Shown: positions 55,349 to 63,961, numbered from the stretch's first letter. The stretch is DNA of 64,000 nucleotides from Butyricimonas faecihominis (GCF_033096445.1 NZ_AP028155.1:3973880-4037879), one strand, 5' to 3'. The notes: generated by a model from the letters alone, not told the origin. Program-made: numbers and translations.

Positions 55349-56815
55349 ATGATGAAGAAACAGATAGTTGTAATGTTTGTCGTATGGCTGTTTACGGCTT
55401 GTAATTTATTGGATGTGAATGCTCGGCAGGTTCGAGACTATGTGGTCCTTACCTCGAAGGAGATGCAATCCGACAAGGCGTGGATGAAAGTGGTCGAAGT
55501 CTTGTCCAAAAGACATAAAGCAGCCGTATTGTATTATAATGAGAAACCGCGTGAATTATTGGAAGAGTTACGACGTTTGGCGCCCCGTTATATGGCCGTG
55601 GTGGAAAAACCGGAAAACCTCAATCGTGAATTCGTTATGGAAGGACATCGTTTGAGTCGGGAAATAGATGATGATATTTATGCGGATTACTTGTGGGGGA
55701 TTATCACGGGGTATTCAGCTGCGGACGCTATGCGTATGGTAGAAAGCAGTGCCAAGCCTTTTGTAATTCATACTGCGTTGAACACGACGGCAGAATTGAG
55801 TGATGGGAAATATTTTGATCGTTTCGCTTTTATGAACGACGGGGGTACTCCCGGTGGCTGGGGAGAAAAGACTACCCGTGATGGAGAAGTAAAGAGTGAA
55901 CAGATCAATAAATGGGAGATTCTTAATAAATGGGTAGAAAAATACAAAGAAATTGATCCTGATTTGCTGGTAACATCTTCACATGCGACAGAGAAAAATC
56001 TTGAAATGCCGTTTACCGTTGGCGACTTGAAACCACGGGGAGGACGGTTATATGCCGATTTTATGACTCCCGAGTTTTTGAACGGGACGGCTCATCCTAG
56101 AGTTTATTTTGCGGCGGGTAACTGTTTGATTGGAAATATCGATAATGACCCGGAGAGTATGGCCGTTGCTTGGTTGAGCGGAATGAATGCGACGTCCATG
56201 ATCGGGTATGTCGTTACAACTTGGTATGGTCGGAATGGTTGGGGGGGACTAAAATATTGGGTTGCCAATGCCGGGCGGTTGACCTTGGCTCAAGCTGTTT
56301 ACCTGAACCAGCAAGATATGTTGAGGACTGAAAACGAGTGGCATCCGAAGATGTTGACTGTAAATTATCCTTTTTCGGAAATAGAGTTTGGGCAAAGGGA
56401 AATGTTTGAAAAACAATTCAAGACGGTGACGGGTCTGAAGCCGACGAAAGATCAGATGGGATTTGTACATGACCGGGATGTTGTTGTTTTGTATGGAGAT
56501 CCGGCTTGGGATGTGAAAATGCAAAATCCTAAACCATTAGGTTATGAGGTTGGTTTTAAGGTTAAAGGGAAACAATGTTTCGTGACGATTACGACTAATG
56601 AATATTTTGACGGGGGATTGATGAAGGGGGAAAAGCTGAAACAAGAACACGTGGCGGATATACCGTTTGCCTATTACTTCCCGAAACGAGTGAATAATCC
56701 GCGTTTGGCAAAGGGACAGGAATGGGAAGTTGCTGTAGCTGAAGATTTTTTATTGTTGTATGATTGTGATTTCGAGAAAAATAAACAATATACAATAGTA
56801 TTGGACATAAACTAA
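55349..56815 (+). CDS. putative caspase-fold (C25/gingipain-like) cysteine peptidase lipoprotein
   Basis: 488 residues. The signal peptide ends in WLFTAC (Cys at about residue 18), suggesting a lipoprotein. Candidate catalytic dyad: H212 in LLVTSSHATEKNLEM and C259 in VYFAAGNCLIGNID. Each sits at the end of a hydrophobic strand with about 47 residues between, the order and spacing of caspase-like (clan CD) peptidases such as gingipains. A following stretch AVAWLSGMNATSMIGYVVTTWYG also resembles C25 proteins. The beta-rich last 100 residues (VGFKVKGKQCFVTITTNEYF) could be an Ig-like domain, as in gingipains. The His is followed by Ala instead of the usual Gly, so activity is uncertain. Embedded between the helical protein and the thioredoxin genes. 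Confidence 0.6.
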   Translation: MMKKQIVVMFVVWLFTACNLLDVNARQVRDYVVLTSKEMQSDKAWMKVVEVLSKRHKAAVLYYNEKPRELLEELRRLAPRYMAVVEKPENLNREFVMEGHRLSREIDDDIYADYLWGIITGYSAADAMRMVESSAKPFVIHTALNTTAELSDGKYFDRFAFMNDGGTPGGWGEKTTRDGEVKSEQINKWEILNKWVEKYKEIDPDLLVTSSHATEKNLEMPFTVGDLKPRGGRLYADFMTPEFLNGTAHPRVYFAAGNCLIGNIDNDPESMAVAWLSGMNATSMIGYVVTTWYGRNGWGGLKYWVANAGRLTLAQAVYLNQQDMLRTENEWHPKMLTVNYPFSEIEFGQREMFEKQFKTVTGLKPTKDQMGFVHDRDVVVLYGDPAWDVKMQNPKPLGYEVGFKVKGKQCFVTITTNEYFDGGLMKGEKLKQEHVADIPFAYYFPKRVNNPRLAKGQEWEVAVAEDFLLLYDCDFEKNKQYTIVLDIN

Positions 56816-56828
56816 AAGGGATTGTAAA

Positions 56829-58235
56829 ATGAAAAAATTCGTATTGTTAGTGTTGGTTTTAATCACTGGTTTAACCGTGTTTTCACAAGGAATAGAATTC
56901 CAGAAAGGGCGCTATGCAGAGGTATTGGAAATGGCGAAAAAACAAAATAAGTTGGTATTTATAGATATATATACTTCTTGGTGTGGCCCTTGTAAACATA
57001 TGGCCGATAAGGTATTTCCGCAGGCTAAAGTCGGTGAATATTATAACGCTCATTTCTTGAACTTGAAGTTGGATGCAGAAAAGAGTGAAGACGGGAAAAT
57101 GGTTGCAAAAACATTTGGAGTATCTGCTTATCCCACTTTCCTTTTTGTTAACGGGGATGGAGAATTGGTTTATCGTTTCTTGGGTGGTAAAACCGTGGAT
57201 ATGTTTGTCAAGGAAGGCGAAAAAGCCGTGGTTGCTTTTGCGGCACAACCGGAATTAAAGAAATACACGAAGAAGTATGAGGAAGGAAACAGGGATAAAG
57301 AATTCTTGAATCAGTATTTTATATTGAAAGATCGGTCCGGTTTGGATTGTAGCGATGTGTTGCTTGATTATTTTGCTTTAGTAGATGATAGTCAGTTGTT
57401 GGATTCGATAAATGTTCCGCGTATTGGTAAGATTACGGTTTTTGACAAGAAATTAGCCAACCGGTTCGTGGATGCGGCTTGTGCGGAAGCTGTTAATCCA
57501 GTGAAAGATAAAAAGCATTCTACTACCGTGAATAAAGCAATTTGTACGTTTTTGAGTGCTTGTGTTCAAAAGACGGCACAAGCCGATCAAGAAGAGAATT
57601 TTGATGAAGTGTTGGCTTTGAAAGATCGTTTGTTTAAGGCAACAGGGGCCAAGAATAGTGCCACGGCGGCTTCATTGGGGGGAGGAAATATTTATATCCC
57701 TTCGGAGTTACTACGTTTGAATTACTATTCGGCTAAAAAGAAATTAGATAAGTTTAATCATCTTTTTATTAATTATATAGCCGAACTTCAAAAAAAATAC
57801 AAGGAAACTCGTGAAGAGAAAATAGCCATGCTTAAGGCTATGGAAGCCAAGTTGAAAGAGGCCAAAGAAAGTGGAAATGAGGCGGAATATCAAGCGGCAA
57901 GGAAGCTAAATGCGATGATGTCTGCTTTTTCAAGTATTGATGATTACTATACTTCAACGAGTATGATCGAGAACGTGGAACGTTACGAAGAGATATATGA
58001 AGGGGAGAAAGATGTTGCATACAAGGATCGAGTTGCTGGTTGGTACGTGTTTTTACATCAGTTGAGTCCTTCTGCGAAGACAGCGACTTACGTGGCCGAT
58101 AAGTTGTTAGCCTTGGATAAAAAGGAACTGGCGAAAGAAGTCTTGACATTAGGATTGAAAGATGGAAGTGCGGCAGCTGGGGTGGAAGAGGGAGACGTGA
58201 AAGCTTGTCAGGCAAAATTAGATGAATTGAAATAG
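56829..58235 (+). CDS. exported thioredoxin-family protein with helical C-terminus (first)
   Basis: 468 residues; signal peptide MKKFVLLVLVLITGLTVFS. Thioredoxin_7/DUF255-like domain about 22-140, active site YTSWCGPCKHM with C52 and C55, cis-Pro in SAYPTFLFV. The last 330 residues are helical with a coiled-coil part (KKYKETREEKIAMLKAMEAKLKEAKESGNEAEYQAA). It is expected to reduce or isomerise disulfides in the periplasm or at the surface. Its closest relative here is the gene at 60683 (same length and layout). It follows the caspase-like gene by 13 bases. Confidence 0.9.
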   Translation: MKKFVLLVLVLITGLTVFSQGIEFQKGRYAEVLEMAKKQNKLVFIDIYTSWCGPCKHMADKVFPQAKVGEYYNAHFLNLKLDAEKSEDGKMVAKTFGVSAYPTFLFVNGDGELVYRFLGGKTVDMFVKEGEKAVVAFAAQPELKKYTKKYEEGNRDKEFLNQYFILKDRSGLDCSDVLLDYFALVDDSQLLDSINVPRIGKITVFDKKLANRFVDAACAEAVNPVKDKKHSTTVNKAICTFLSACVQKTAQADQEENFDEVLALKDRLFKATGAKNSATAASLGGGNIYIPSELLRLNYYSAKKKLDKFNHLFINYIAELQKKYKETREEKIAMLKAMEAKLKEAKESGNEAEYQAARKLNAMMSAFSSIDDYYTSTSMIENVERYEEIYEGEKDVAYKDRVAGWYVFLHQLSPSAKTATYVADKLLALDKKELAKEVLTLGLKDGSAAAGVEEGDVKACQAKLDELK

Positions 58236-58261
58236 TAGCGTATTTGTAAATAGGATTAATT

Positions 58262-59502
58262 ATGAAAAAAATTGGATTTATAGTACAATTTTTGTGCTTG
58301 GCCCTGTTCTCGTTCGGACAGTCTGCTGAGGAGGGAATTCGTTTTATTGAAGGCGAAAAATGGGAAAATATTTTGAAAATGGCCCAAGAACAGAATAAAT
58401 ATATTTTTATGGATTGTTATACCTCTTGGTGTGGTCCATGTAAAGCCTTAGCTAAAGACATCTTTACACGTAAAGATGTGGGAGACTTTTTTAACGCAAA
58501 TTTTATCAACGTGAAATATGATATGGAAAAAGGTGTGGGGAAAGATTTATACAAACAGTATAAATCCAATATCATTGGATTCCCGACACTCCTATTGATT
58601 AACAAGGAGGGGAAGGTTGTACACCAGATGGCTGGTTTTCAAGAGGCTGATGTTTTAATCGCCGGAATGAAAGCCGGGATGGAAGGTAAAAGCTTGTTCA
58701 CTTATAAGGACAGATATGCGGCAGGAGAGCGTGAACTTGCCTTTTTGAAAGATTATGTTGTTGCTTTGGAAGGAGCTTTCTTAAAAGATGATATCGAGAA
58801 AATTATACTCGATTATATGAAAACGATACCCGTGGAAAAATTGCAGGAAAAAGAAATCTGGGACTTCGTGGGTTCTTATATTAAGGATCCTATTCTCCAC
58901 AATTTGACTACGTGATTTTTAATATAGACCGTTTGGCAAATAAAGTGAAGTTTGATCGTTATAACGTGGAAAGGCAACTGGGTTGGGCGTTAGAGAGAGC
59001 CGTTAATCAAGTAGTTGAGGTTAAGTTTGACAAAGAGGATACCCCATTGCGTTTGGTTAATGCCGCAGGAAAAGTGGACACGTTGTTACGGTTGATCAAT
59101 CGCGGGAATTTGAAACGTGCGGAAACCTTACGTGCCAAGATAAAGATATATGAGTTGGAATTGGCTCAAAAGTGGAATGAAGTATATGAATGTCAGATGA
59201 TTTACCGTGATATAAAGGCTTTGGGGTATTCTGATCGTTATTTGGATGAAACAGCTCAATATCTAGCCGCATATTGCCCGGATAAAGCCGTTATTGAAAA
59301 ATATTTGGCTTTAATTGAAAAGTTGCAGGAAGAAGAAGACAAGGGGAGTTCTAAATTAAGATCTTGTTATTACGGAACACTTTCTGTTTTGCATACTAAA
59401 CTAGGTAATAGCGCAAAAGCGAAAGAGTTCAAAAAAATGGACGAGAAGATTAAGGCAGAGAAAGCTAAAGAGTTCGAATTGTTTTTGAAGAAATCGAACT
59501 AA
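58262..59502 (+). pseudogene. thioredoxin-family protein with helical C-terminus, broken by a 1-base deletion
   Basis: Two adjoining frames, 58262-58915 and 58912-59502, form one gene. The first has a signal peptide, a thioredoxin domain with C57-G-P-C60 (YTSWCGPCKAL) and the start of the helical part, then reads KDPILHNLTT and stops. If one T is restored near 58890-58892, the text becomes KDPYSPQFDYVIFNID and runs on into the second frame. That reading matches TDPYSNVFEYGIYAM in the protein at 54374, so the fusion is well supported. The intact protein would have about 413 residues. The site is not a homopolymer or slippery heptamer. The truncated 217-residue protein still contains the full thioredoxin domain and may be functional; the second part has a GTG at 58912 as its only near start. 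Confidence 0.85.
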
Positions 59503-59548
59503 ATATAAATGATATTTGATTTAGAAATATTAAAGTAATTCCGAAAAT

Positions 59549-60667
59549 ATGAGAAAAATTGTCAGTGGATTATTGATAGGCCTGTTGTTTGTGGGCTGTG
59601 CTAAACAGGAAACAATGTATACCATTCAAGGAGAGTGGGAAGGTGGAGATGGGAAAGTGGTTTATTTGAAAAAGGACTTAGGAGACAAGAAATATGAAAT
59701 ACAGGACTCCGTAGTCGTGGCAAACGGTAGTTTCAAAATGCAAAAGCCGCTTGGAGACGTGGATGAGCGGATTTTGGAAATAAATGGTAGTACGAATATC
59801 ATTATTTTGGATTCTGTTCCAATCCATGTAAAATGCGTAACCGTGAAAAAAACGGTCAAGGGAAAAGAGATTGAGAATGTCAGAGCAGAAATATCGGGGA
59901 GCGTGGAGCAGGATATTTTTAAAACAATGCTGTTAGCACAGCGGGATGAGATGTTGATGATGTTGGGACTTTCCTTCATGGGTAGAGATGAGAATACGAG
60001 TACTGCCATGCAGGACTCTTTAATACAGATGTATACGGCTATGAAGGAGAAAACCGTGCGGACGATTGACAGTTTGGTTACAAATTATCCCGATTGTCAT
60101 GCAACTGCGTTGATTATTAATAATTTCGTGATCAAGGATAGAAATTTGGCGGAAGTTGAAAAAATGTATGAAGGTTTGACTCCCCGTATCAAAAATGCTT
60201 ATTTAGGACGTAAATTGAAAACATCGATAGATAATATTAAAAAAACATCCATCGGTAGTATTGCCCCGGATTTCACCTTACAAGCTCCGGACGGAAAGAA
60301 TGTTTCTTTATCCGATTACCGTGGGAAGATTGTTTTGCTTGATTTCTGGGCGTCTTGGTGTGGTCCTTGTTTGCGTGAAGTTCCCAATGTGAAGAAAGTA
60401 TATGACAAGTTCCATGATAAAGGATTTGAAATACTGAGCGTGTCACTGGATGATAAAAAGGATAATTGGGTAAATGCGATTGAAAAGAATGATTTGGACT
60501 GGGGTCACGTTTCTTCCTTGAAGGGATGGAGTTGTCCGGTGGCAAAATTGTATAACGTGAGCGGGGTTCCAGCCATGTTGTTGATTGACAAGGAGGGAAA
60601 AATTGTCGCTACCAAATTGCGGGGTGACTTGTTGATGGAAAAAGTTGCGGAACAATTTGGAGAATAA
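59549..60667 (+). CDS. TlpA-like thioredoxin lipoprotein with DUF4369 domain
   Basis: 372 residues. The signal peptide ends in LLFVGC (Cys at about residue 17), a lipoprotein. DUF4369-like beta domain about 25-120 (YTIQGEWEGGDGKVVYLKKDLGDKKYEIQDSVVV), helical linker about 120-230, TlpA/AhpC-TSA domain about 235-372 with GSIAPDFTLQAPDGKNVSLSDYRGK, active site FWASWCGPCLREVP with C271 and C274, and cis-Pro in SGVPAMLLID. Same architecture as the protein at 13181, but with a complete CxxC. Expected to be a membrane-tethered thiol-disulfide reductase. Confidence 0.92.
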   Translation: MRKIVSGLLIGLLFVGCAKQETMYTIQGEWEGGDGKVVYLKKDLGDKKYEIQDSVVVANGSFKMQKPLGDVDERILEINGSTNIIILDSVPIHVKCVTVKKTVKGKEIENVRAEISGSVEQDIFKTMLLAQRDEMLMMLGLSFMGRDENTSTAMQDSLIQMYTAMKEKTVRTIDSLVTNYPDCHATALIINNFVIKDRNLAEVEKMYEGLTPRIKNAYLGRKLKTSIDNIKKTSIGSIAPDFTLQAPDGKNVSLSDYRGKIVLLDFWASWCGPCLREVPNVKKVYDKFHDKGFEILSVSLDDKKDNWVNAIEKNDLDWGHVSSLKGWSCPVAKLYNVSGVPAMLLIDKEGKIVATKLRGDLLMEKVAEQFGE

Positions 60668-60682
60668 CGATTGGTAGGAATA

Positions 60683-62071
60683 ATGAGAAGAATACTTTTT
60701 ACAATAGCCATTTTGCTTTTCTCGTGGAACGTGTTTTCACAGGGGATTCAGTTCGAAACCGGTAGCTGGAAAGAAGTTTTACAGAAAGCAAAACAGGAGA
60801 ATAAATTGGTCTTTGTAGACCTGTACACGACGTGGTGCGGTCCTTGCAAGAAAATGGCTGCGGAGACTTTCCCTCAGCAGACCGTGGGAGATTACTTCAA
60901 CAAGAATTTCGTCAATTACAAGATTGACGCGGAGAAAGGTGAAGGACCGGGATTGGCAGGTAAATACGAGGTTTCGGCTTACCCGACGTTGGTATTCGTG
61001 AATGCCGAGGGCGAGTTGGTGTATAAGTTTATGGGGGTCCGTACGGCTGATAAACTGATCGCGGAGGGGGAGAAAGCCGTGCGTTTACATGCTTTGGCTC
61101 CCCGCATTGCGGCGATGGAGAAAGAATACGAGCAAGGAAAACGAGGAAAAGTATTCCTCGGAGAGTATTACGCTCTGTTGAAAGAGTCCGGGGCAGGTGG
61201 TGGTGTTGTCCTGAACGAGTACTTGAAATGTCTCTCTGACGAGGAATTGTTGTTGGAGGAGAACGTGAATAATATAGGTAATATTTCCATTTTCGATCCG
61301 GTTCTTTTTGATCGTTTGGTTAAGGGCATTAAGAAGGTTGAGGGAGAGAATAAGAAGTTGGGCAACCGCTTGAATGCCTCCGTGATGAAAAGTCTGAGTG
61401 CTTGTTTTGCTACTTGCGTGAAAGAGAAAGATGAAAAAGCGTTGGAAGGGATTCTTGACGTGAAGGCCGGGTTGGGAAATCTGGAGAATGGTATGTCTGC
61501 CATGATGGGTGGCGGTAAATCTTACCTTCCGGCAGAGCAGTTGCGTTTGGATTTCTACTCGAACAACCGTTTGGACGATAAATTCAAGACGTTGATGAAC
61601 AAGTATCTCGTTGCTCAACAGGAGGAGAATAGCATCGATTCTCTGAGAAAAATGGAAGAGATAACAAACCGGCATTTCAAGATGTTGATTGATTCGGCTA
61701 AAATGAAGAATGATTCTGCCGCGATCGTGAGTATAAAGAAGACGATGGGTATGGCGAGCTTGTTTGGAGGGGTGAAGTATAAACTATTGTCTTCTTTCGT
61801 GATCAGTGCTACCCGTCATTACTGGAAGATTACCGATCAGCAAAATGCTGGAGAGAAAAAGCAATGTATCGACTGGATAAACTACGCTTACCAGTTAGAT
61901 CGTACCCCGGCCACGGCTTGGGGATGTGCGGATTTCTTGGAAGGAATCGGGGAGAAGCAGGAGGCTAAAAGGCTCTTGAATGACGTGTTGGAAGTTGTTA
62001 AGAGTAACCCGGCAAGTGATGTCGATCCGAAGGATATTCAATCCGTAAAGGACCGAGTGGAAAAAATGTAA
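60683..62071 (+). CDS. exported thioredoxin-family protein with helical C-terminus (third)
   Basis: 462 residues from the ATG at 60683 (a TTG at 60671 is less likely). Signal peptide MRRILFTIAILLFSWNVFSQ. Thioredoxin domain about 20-138, active site YTTWCGPCKKM with C52 and C55, cis-Pro in SAYPTLVFV, then a 320-residue helical region with Cys pairs. Layout parallels the gene at 56829 throughout (GIEFQKGRYAEVLEMAKKQNK against GIQFETGSWKEVLQKAKQENK), so the two are paralogues. Last gene of the operon. Confidence 0.9.
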   Translation: MRRILFTIAILLFSWNVFSQGIQFETGSWKEVLQKAKQENKLVFVDLYTTWCGPCKKMAAETFPQQTVGDYFNKNFVNYKIDAEKGEGPGLAGKYEVSAYPTLVFVNAEGELVYKFMGVRTADKLIAEGEKAVRLHALAPRIAAMEKEYEQGKRGKVFLGEYYALLKESGAGGGVVLNEYLKCLSDEELLLEENVNNIGNISIFDPVLFDRLVKGIKKVEGENKKLGNRLNASVMKSLSACFATCVKEKDEKALEGILDVKAGLGNLENGMSAMMGGGKSYLPAEQLRLDFYSNNRLDDKFKTLMNKYLVAQQEENSIDSLRKMEEITNRHFKMLIDSAKMKNDSAAIVSIKKTMGMASLFGGVKYKLLSSFVISATRHYWKITDQQNAGEKKQCIDWINYAYQLDRTPATAWGCADFLEGIGEKQEAKRLLNDVLEVVKSNPASDVDPKDIQSVKDRVEKM

Positions 62072-62115
62072 CATGTGTTTTATTTAAAATAGACTGTTTT
62101 AGTATAAAACAGAAC

Positions 62116-62163
62116 TGCCCCTAAAAAGTGAACAAAAAACTTTTAGGGGCAATTTATTTTTTT
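62116..62163 (+). terminator. rho-independent terminator of SusCD locus 2
   Basis: TGCCCCTAAAAAGT (62116-62129) pairs with ACTTTTAGGGGCA (62139-62151), one bulged A, then ATTTATTTTTTT. Closes the 16-kb operon. Confidence 0.92.
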
Positions 62164-62222
62164 GTGATAATTCCATTTTTCCCGGTTCTCCCGGTAAATA
62201 AGTCATGTTCGGTGAGACGTGT

Positions 62223-62876
62223 CTATAGTTCTACGTACTCGCTCGGTGAAAATTGGGTAAATTCTTCGTTTCCGAAAAACAGGTAAAGATGTAATCGTGT
62301 TCCTTCCGGTTGATCTGCCGGAGGAATTTCGATCGTGATTTTCTCGTCTATCCGGCGTGGCATGTAATCCAAGGTTAACTGGGGTGAACGACGTAACGTG
62401 TCATAGAAATAGCCTAGGAATACCCAGTCAGAGGAATCCGCTTTCGGGCAATTAGCCCCGTTTTTCCAGTGTAGGGTTACCGTCCATCCCTCGCGTTCCG
62501 CGGCCGTGATCACGGGAGCATCCAAAGATCCCACGGAGAACCGAAACGTTTTGAATGCCCATACTCCTTTACCCGGTTGTAGGCACCCGCCATTGATGGA
62601 GTGGAATAAGGAATCACTTTTAGAGACCCCTCTTGCCCTTGCTTCAACTCGCCATATCGGTAAATCCTTGATTGCCCGGCGGTAAATTTTCCACATTTTA
62701 CGGGTTTCCGTGAAACGATCCGTCGTTTGTCGCTCCCCTTCTGTTCTGGATTTTCTAGGGCCTCGCTTGGATTTACATTTCCTGATTTTTCCCCCGTATA
62801 GGAAATAAGTGTACCCGTCCATTTTGATCGGGCCATTAGCGAGCAAGGCTAAAAATAAAGGAGAGGTAGTATCCAT
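62223..62876 (-). CDS. hypothetical protein, possibly DUF6266-like
   Basis: 217 residues, no signal peptide or membrane segment. Basic N-terminal half (KIRKCKSKRGPRKSRTEGERQTTDRFTETRKMWKIYRRAI). The second half is beta-rich (FKTFRFSVGSLDAPVITAAEREGWTVTLHWKNGANCPKADSSDWVFLGYF). The pattern 'FSxGxLxxP ... V-x-W ... D-x-V' loosely recalls DUF6266 proteins of Bacteroidetes, which are often linked to mobile or secreted elements; this is a weak call. Single gene, divergent from the GNAT gene across an AT-rich, repeat-bearing gap. Confidence 0.55.
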   Translation of the reverse strand: MDTTSPLFLALLANGPIKMDGYTYFLYGGKIRKCKSKRGPRKSRTEGERQTTDRFTETRKMWKIYRRAIKDLPIWRVEARARGVSKSDSLFHSINGGCLQPGKGVWAFKTFRFSVGSLDAPVITAAEREGWTVTLHWKNGANCPKADSSDWVFLGYFYDTLRRSPQLTLDYMPRRIDEKITIEIPPADQPEGTRLHLYLFFGNEEFTQFSPSEYVEL

Positions 62877-62957
62877 GTCAATCCTGATTTAATGATTAGT
62901 AATTGGTTAATTCCGGAACAATAGTACAAATAAAATTTTAAATAAACAATAGATATA

Positions 62958-62992
62958 TTTTATAAACCTTATTATATATAAGGTTTATAAAA
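62958..62992. repeat. 35-bp perfect palindrome (15-bp arms)
   Basis: Arms TTTTATAAACCTTAT (62958-62972) and ATAAGGTTTATAAAA (62978-62992) are exact complements around TATAT. A cruciform, a dimeric-protein site or a bidirectional hairpin are all possible. Confidence 0.85.
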
Positions 62993-63023
62993 GGTATCTA
63001 TAAGGTATCTATAAGGTTTATGA
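62980..63023. repeat. four 11-bp direct repeats (AAGGTATCTAT type)
   Basis: AAGG begins at 62980, 62991, 63002 and 63013. Units read AAGGTTTATAA, AAGGTATCTAT, AAGGTATCTAT and AAGGTTTATGA. The first overlaps the right arm of the palindrome. Period is exactly 11. Confidence 0.8.
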
Positions 63024-63199
63024 GGGTATTCATCCGTATTTGATCAATGATTAACCATTTGGCATGATATTAATAATGTGTTAATTCCCAATTGATTATG
63101 GCTCGCCTGAGATGCTGGTTTAGTTTTGGTTTGAATGATTTACTTATTTGTCAAAATTTATTTTGAATAGAATAAATTATTTTTGTAGCCGGATAAAAA

Positions 63200-63736
63200 A
63201 TGAATGAAATGATATTGGAAACGGAACGGTTGGTTCTAAGAAAGTTAGAACAAGGTGATTTTGACGAGGTGTGTAAATTGTTGCAGGATCCCGTGGTGAT
63301 GTATGCTTACGAGGGTGCTTTTAGCGATCAGGAAGTTCAGGCGTGGTTGGATAAGATGTTCCAGCGGTACGAGGATGACGGTTTCGCACTGTGGGCGGTC
63401 ATCGAGAAAAGCAATGGCGAGCTTATCGGGCAATGTGGTATCACGTACCAAGAATATAACGGGGGCAGGGTTCTGGAAGTCGGTTATTTGTTCCGGCAAG
63501 AATTTTGGCATAAAGGATTTGCCACGGAAGCTGCCATTGCTTGTAAAGAATATGCATTTCAAGTGCTGAATTTTGACGAGGTTTATTCCATTATTCGGGA
63601 TTCGAACGTGGCATCCCAGAACGTGGCCCGGCGGAACGGGATGATAGAGGTTGATACGCTTGTCAAGCATTATCGGGGAGTCGAGATGCCACATATCGTT
63701 TTTAGGGTATCGAGAGAGAATAATTTAAAAAAGTGA
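63200..63736 (+). CDS. GNAT N-acetyltransferase (RimJ/RimL-like)
   Basis: 178 residues, cytosolic. Acetyl_transf_3 pattern: LETERLVLRKLEQGDFDEVCKLLQDPVVM at the start, FALWAVIEKSNGELIGQCGITY in the middle, acetyl-CoA loop LFRQEFWHKGFATEAAIACKEYAF (about 92-115), then VYSIIRDSNVASQNVARRNGM. Acetylates a protein N-terminus, amine or drug; the target is unknown. It has its own -7-like element upstream and shares a bidirectional terminator with the tRNA pair. Confidence 0.9.
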   Translation: MNEMILETERLVLRKLEQGDFDEVCKLLQDPVVMYAYEGAFSDQEVQAWLDKMFQRYEDDGFALWAVIEKSNGELIGQCGITYQEYNGGRVLEVGYLFRQEFWHKGFATEAAIACKEYAFQVLNFDEVYSIIRDSNVASQNVARRNGMIEVDTLVKHYRGVEMPHIVFRVSRENNLKK

Positions 63737-63759
63737 TTAGAGTTTTCCGGATAAAATAA

Positions 63760-63785
63760 AAGGAGTTAGTGATTACTAACTCCTT
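63760..63785 (-). terminator. bidirectional terminator between GNAT gene and tRNAs
   Basis: AAGGAGTTAGT (63760-63770) / ACTAACTCCTT (63775-63785), 4-base loop, perfect 11-bp stem. On the minus strand it is followed by TTATTTTATCC, ending the tRNA transcript. Confidence 0.85.
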
Positions 63786-63796
63786 AATATTCCGTG

Positions 63797-63881
63797 TACT
63801 CGAGGCGGGACTTGAACCCGCACAGCCGCAATGGCCACGGGATTTTAAGTCCCGCGTGTCTACCGATTCCACCACTCGAGC
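63797..63881 (-). tRNA. tRNA-Leu (anticodon TAA)
   Basis: 85 bases, class II. Acceptor GCTCGAG with CTCGAGT, D arm TGGTGGAATCGGTAGAC, anticodon stem with loop CTTAAAA giving TAA, long variable arm, T arm GCGGG-TTCAAGT-CCCGC. CCA is not encoded. Confidence 0.97.
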
Positions 63882-63885
63882 AACT

Positions 63886-63961
63886 TGGAGCGAAAAACGG
63901 GACTCGAACCCGCGACCCTAACCTTGGCAAGGTTATGCTCTACCAACTGAGCTATTTTCGC
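63886..63961 (-). tRNA. tRNA-Gly (anticodon GCC)
   Basis: 76 bases including an encoded CCA. Acceptor GCGAAAA/TTTTCGC, D arm TAGCTCAGTTGGTAGAG, anticodon stem AACCT/AGGTT with loop giving GCC, T arm GCGGG-TTCGAGT-CCCGT. Upstream partner of tRNA-Leu(TAA), 4 bases apart. Confidence 0.97.

Larger units (their letters stand above)
62877..63199. other. AT-rich divergent intergenic region with palindrome and iterons
   Basis: 323 bases without a gene, between divergent genes at 62223(-) and 63200(+). It holds a 35-bp palindrome and an 11-bp repeat array (listed separately) and a -7-like TATTTTTG at 63178-63185, 14 bases before the GNAT ATG. Confidence 0.6.

Noticed and set aside
58885-58915. Programmed -1 frameshift in the thioredoxin gene
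   Set aside because: There is no slippery heptamer (sequence GGATCCTATTC) and no clear downstream structure, so a plain deletion or sequence error is more likely.
62980-63023. Possible CRISPR array
   Set aside because: Units are 11 bases with no spacers and only four units; no cas gene in the window. The same holds for 36235 and 39137.
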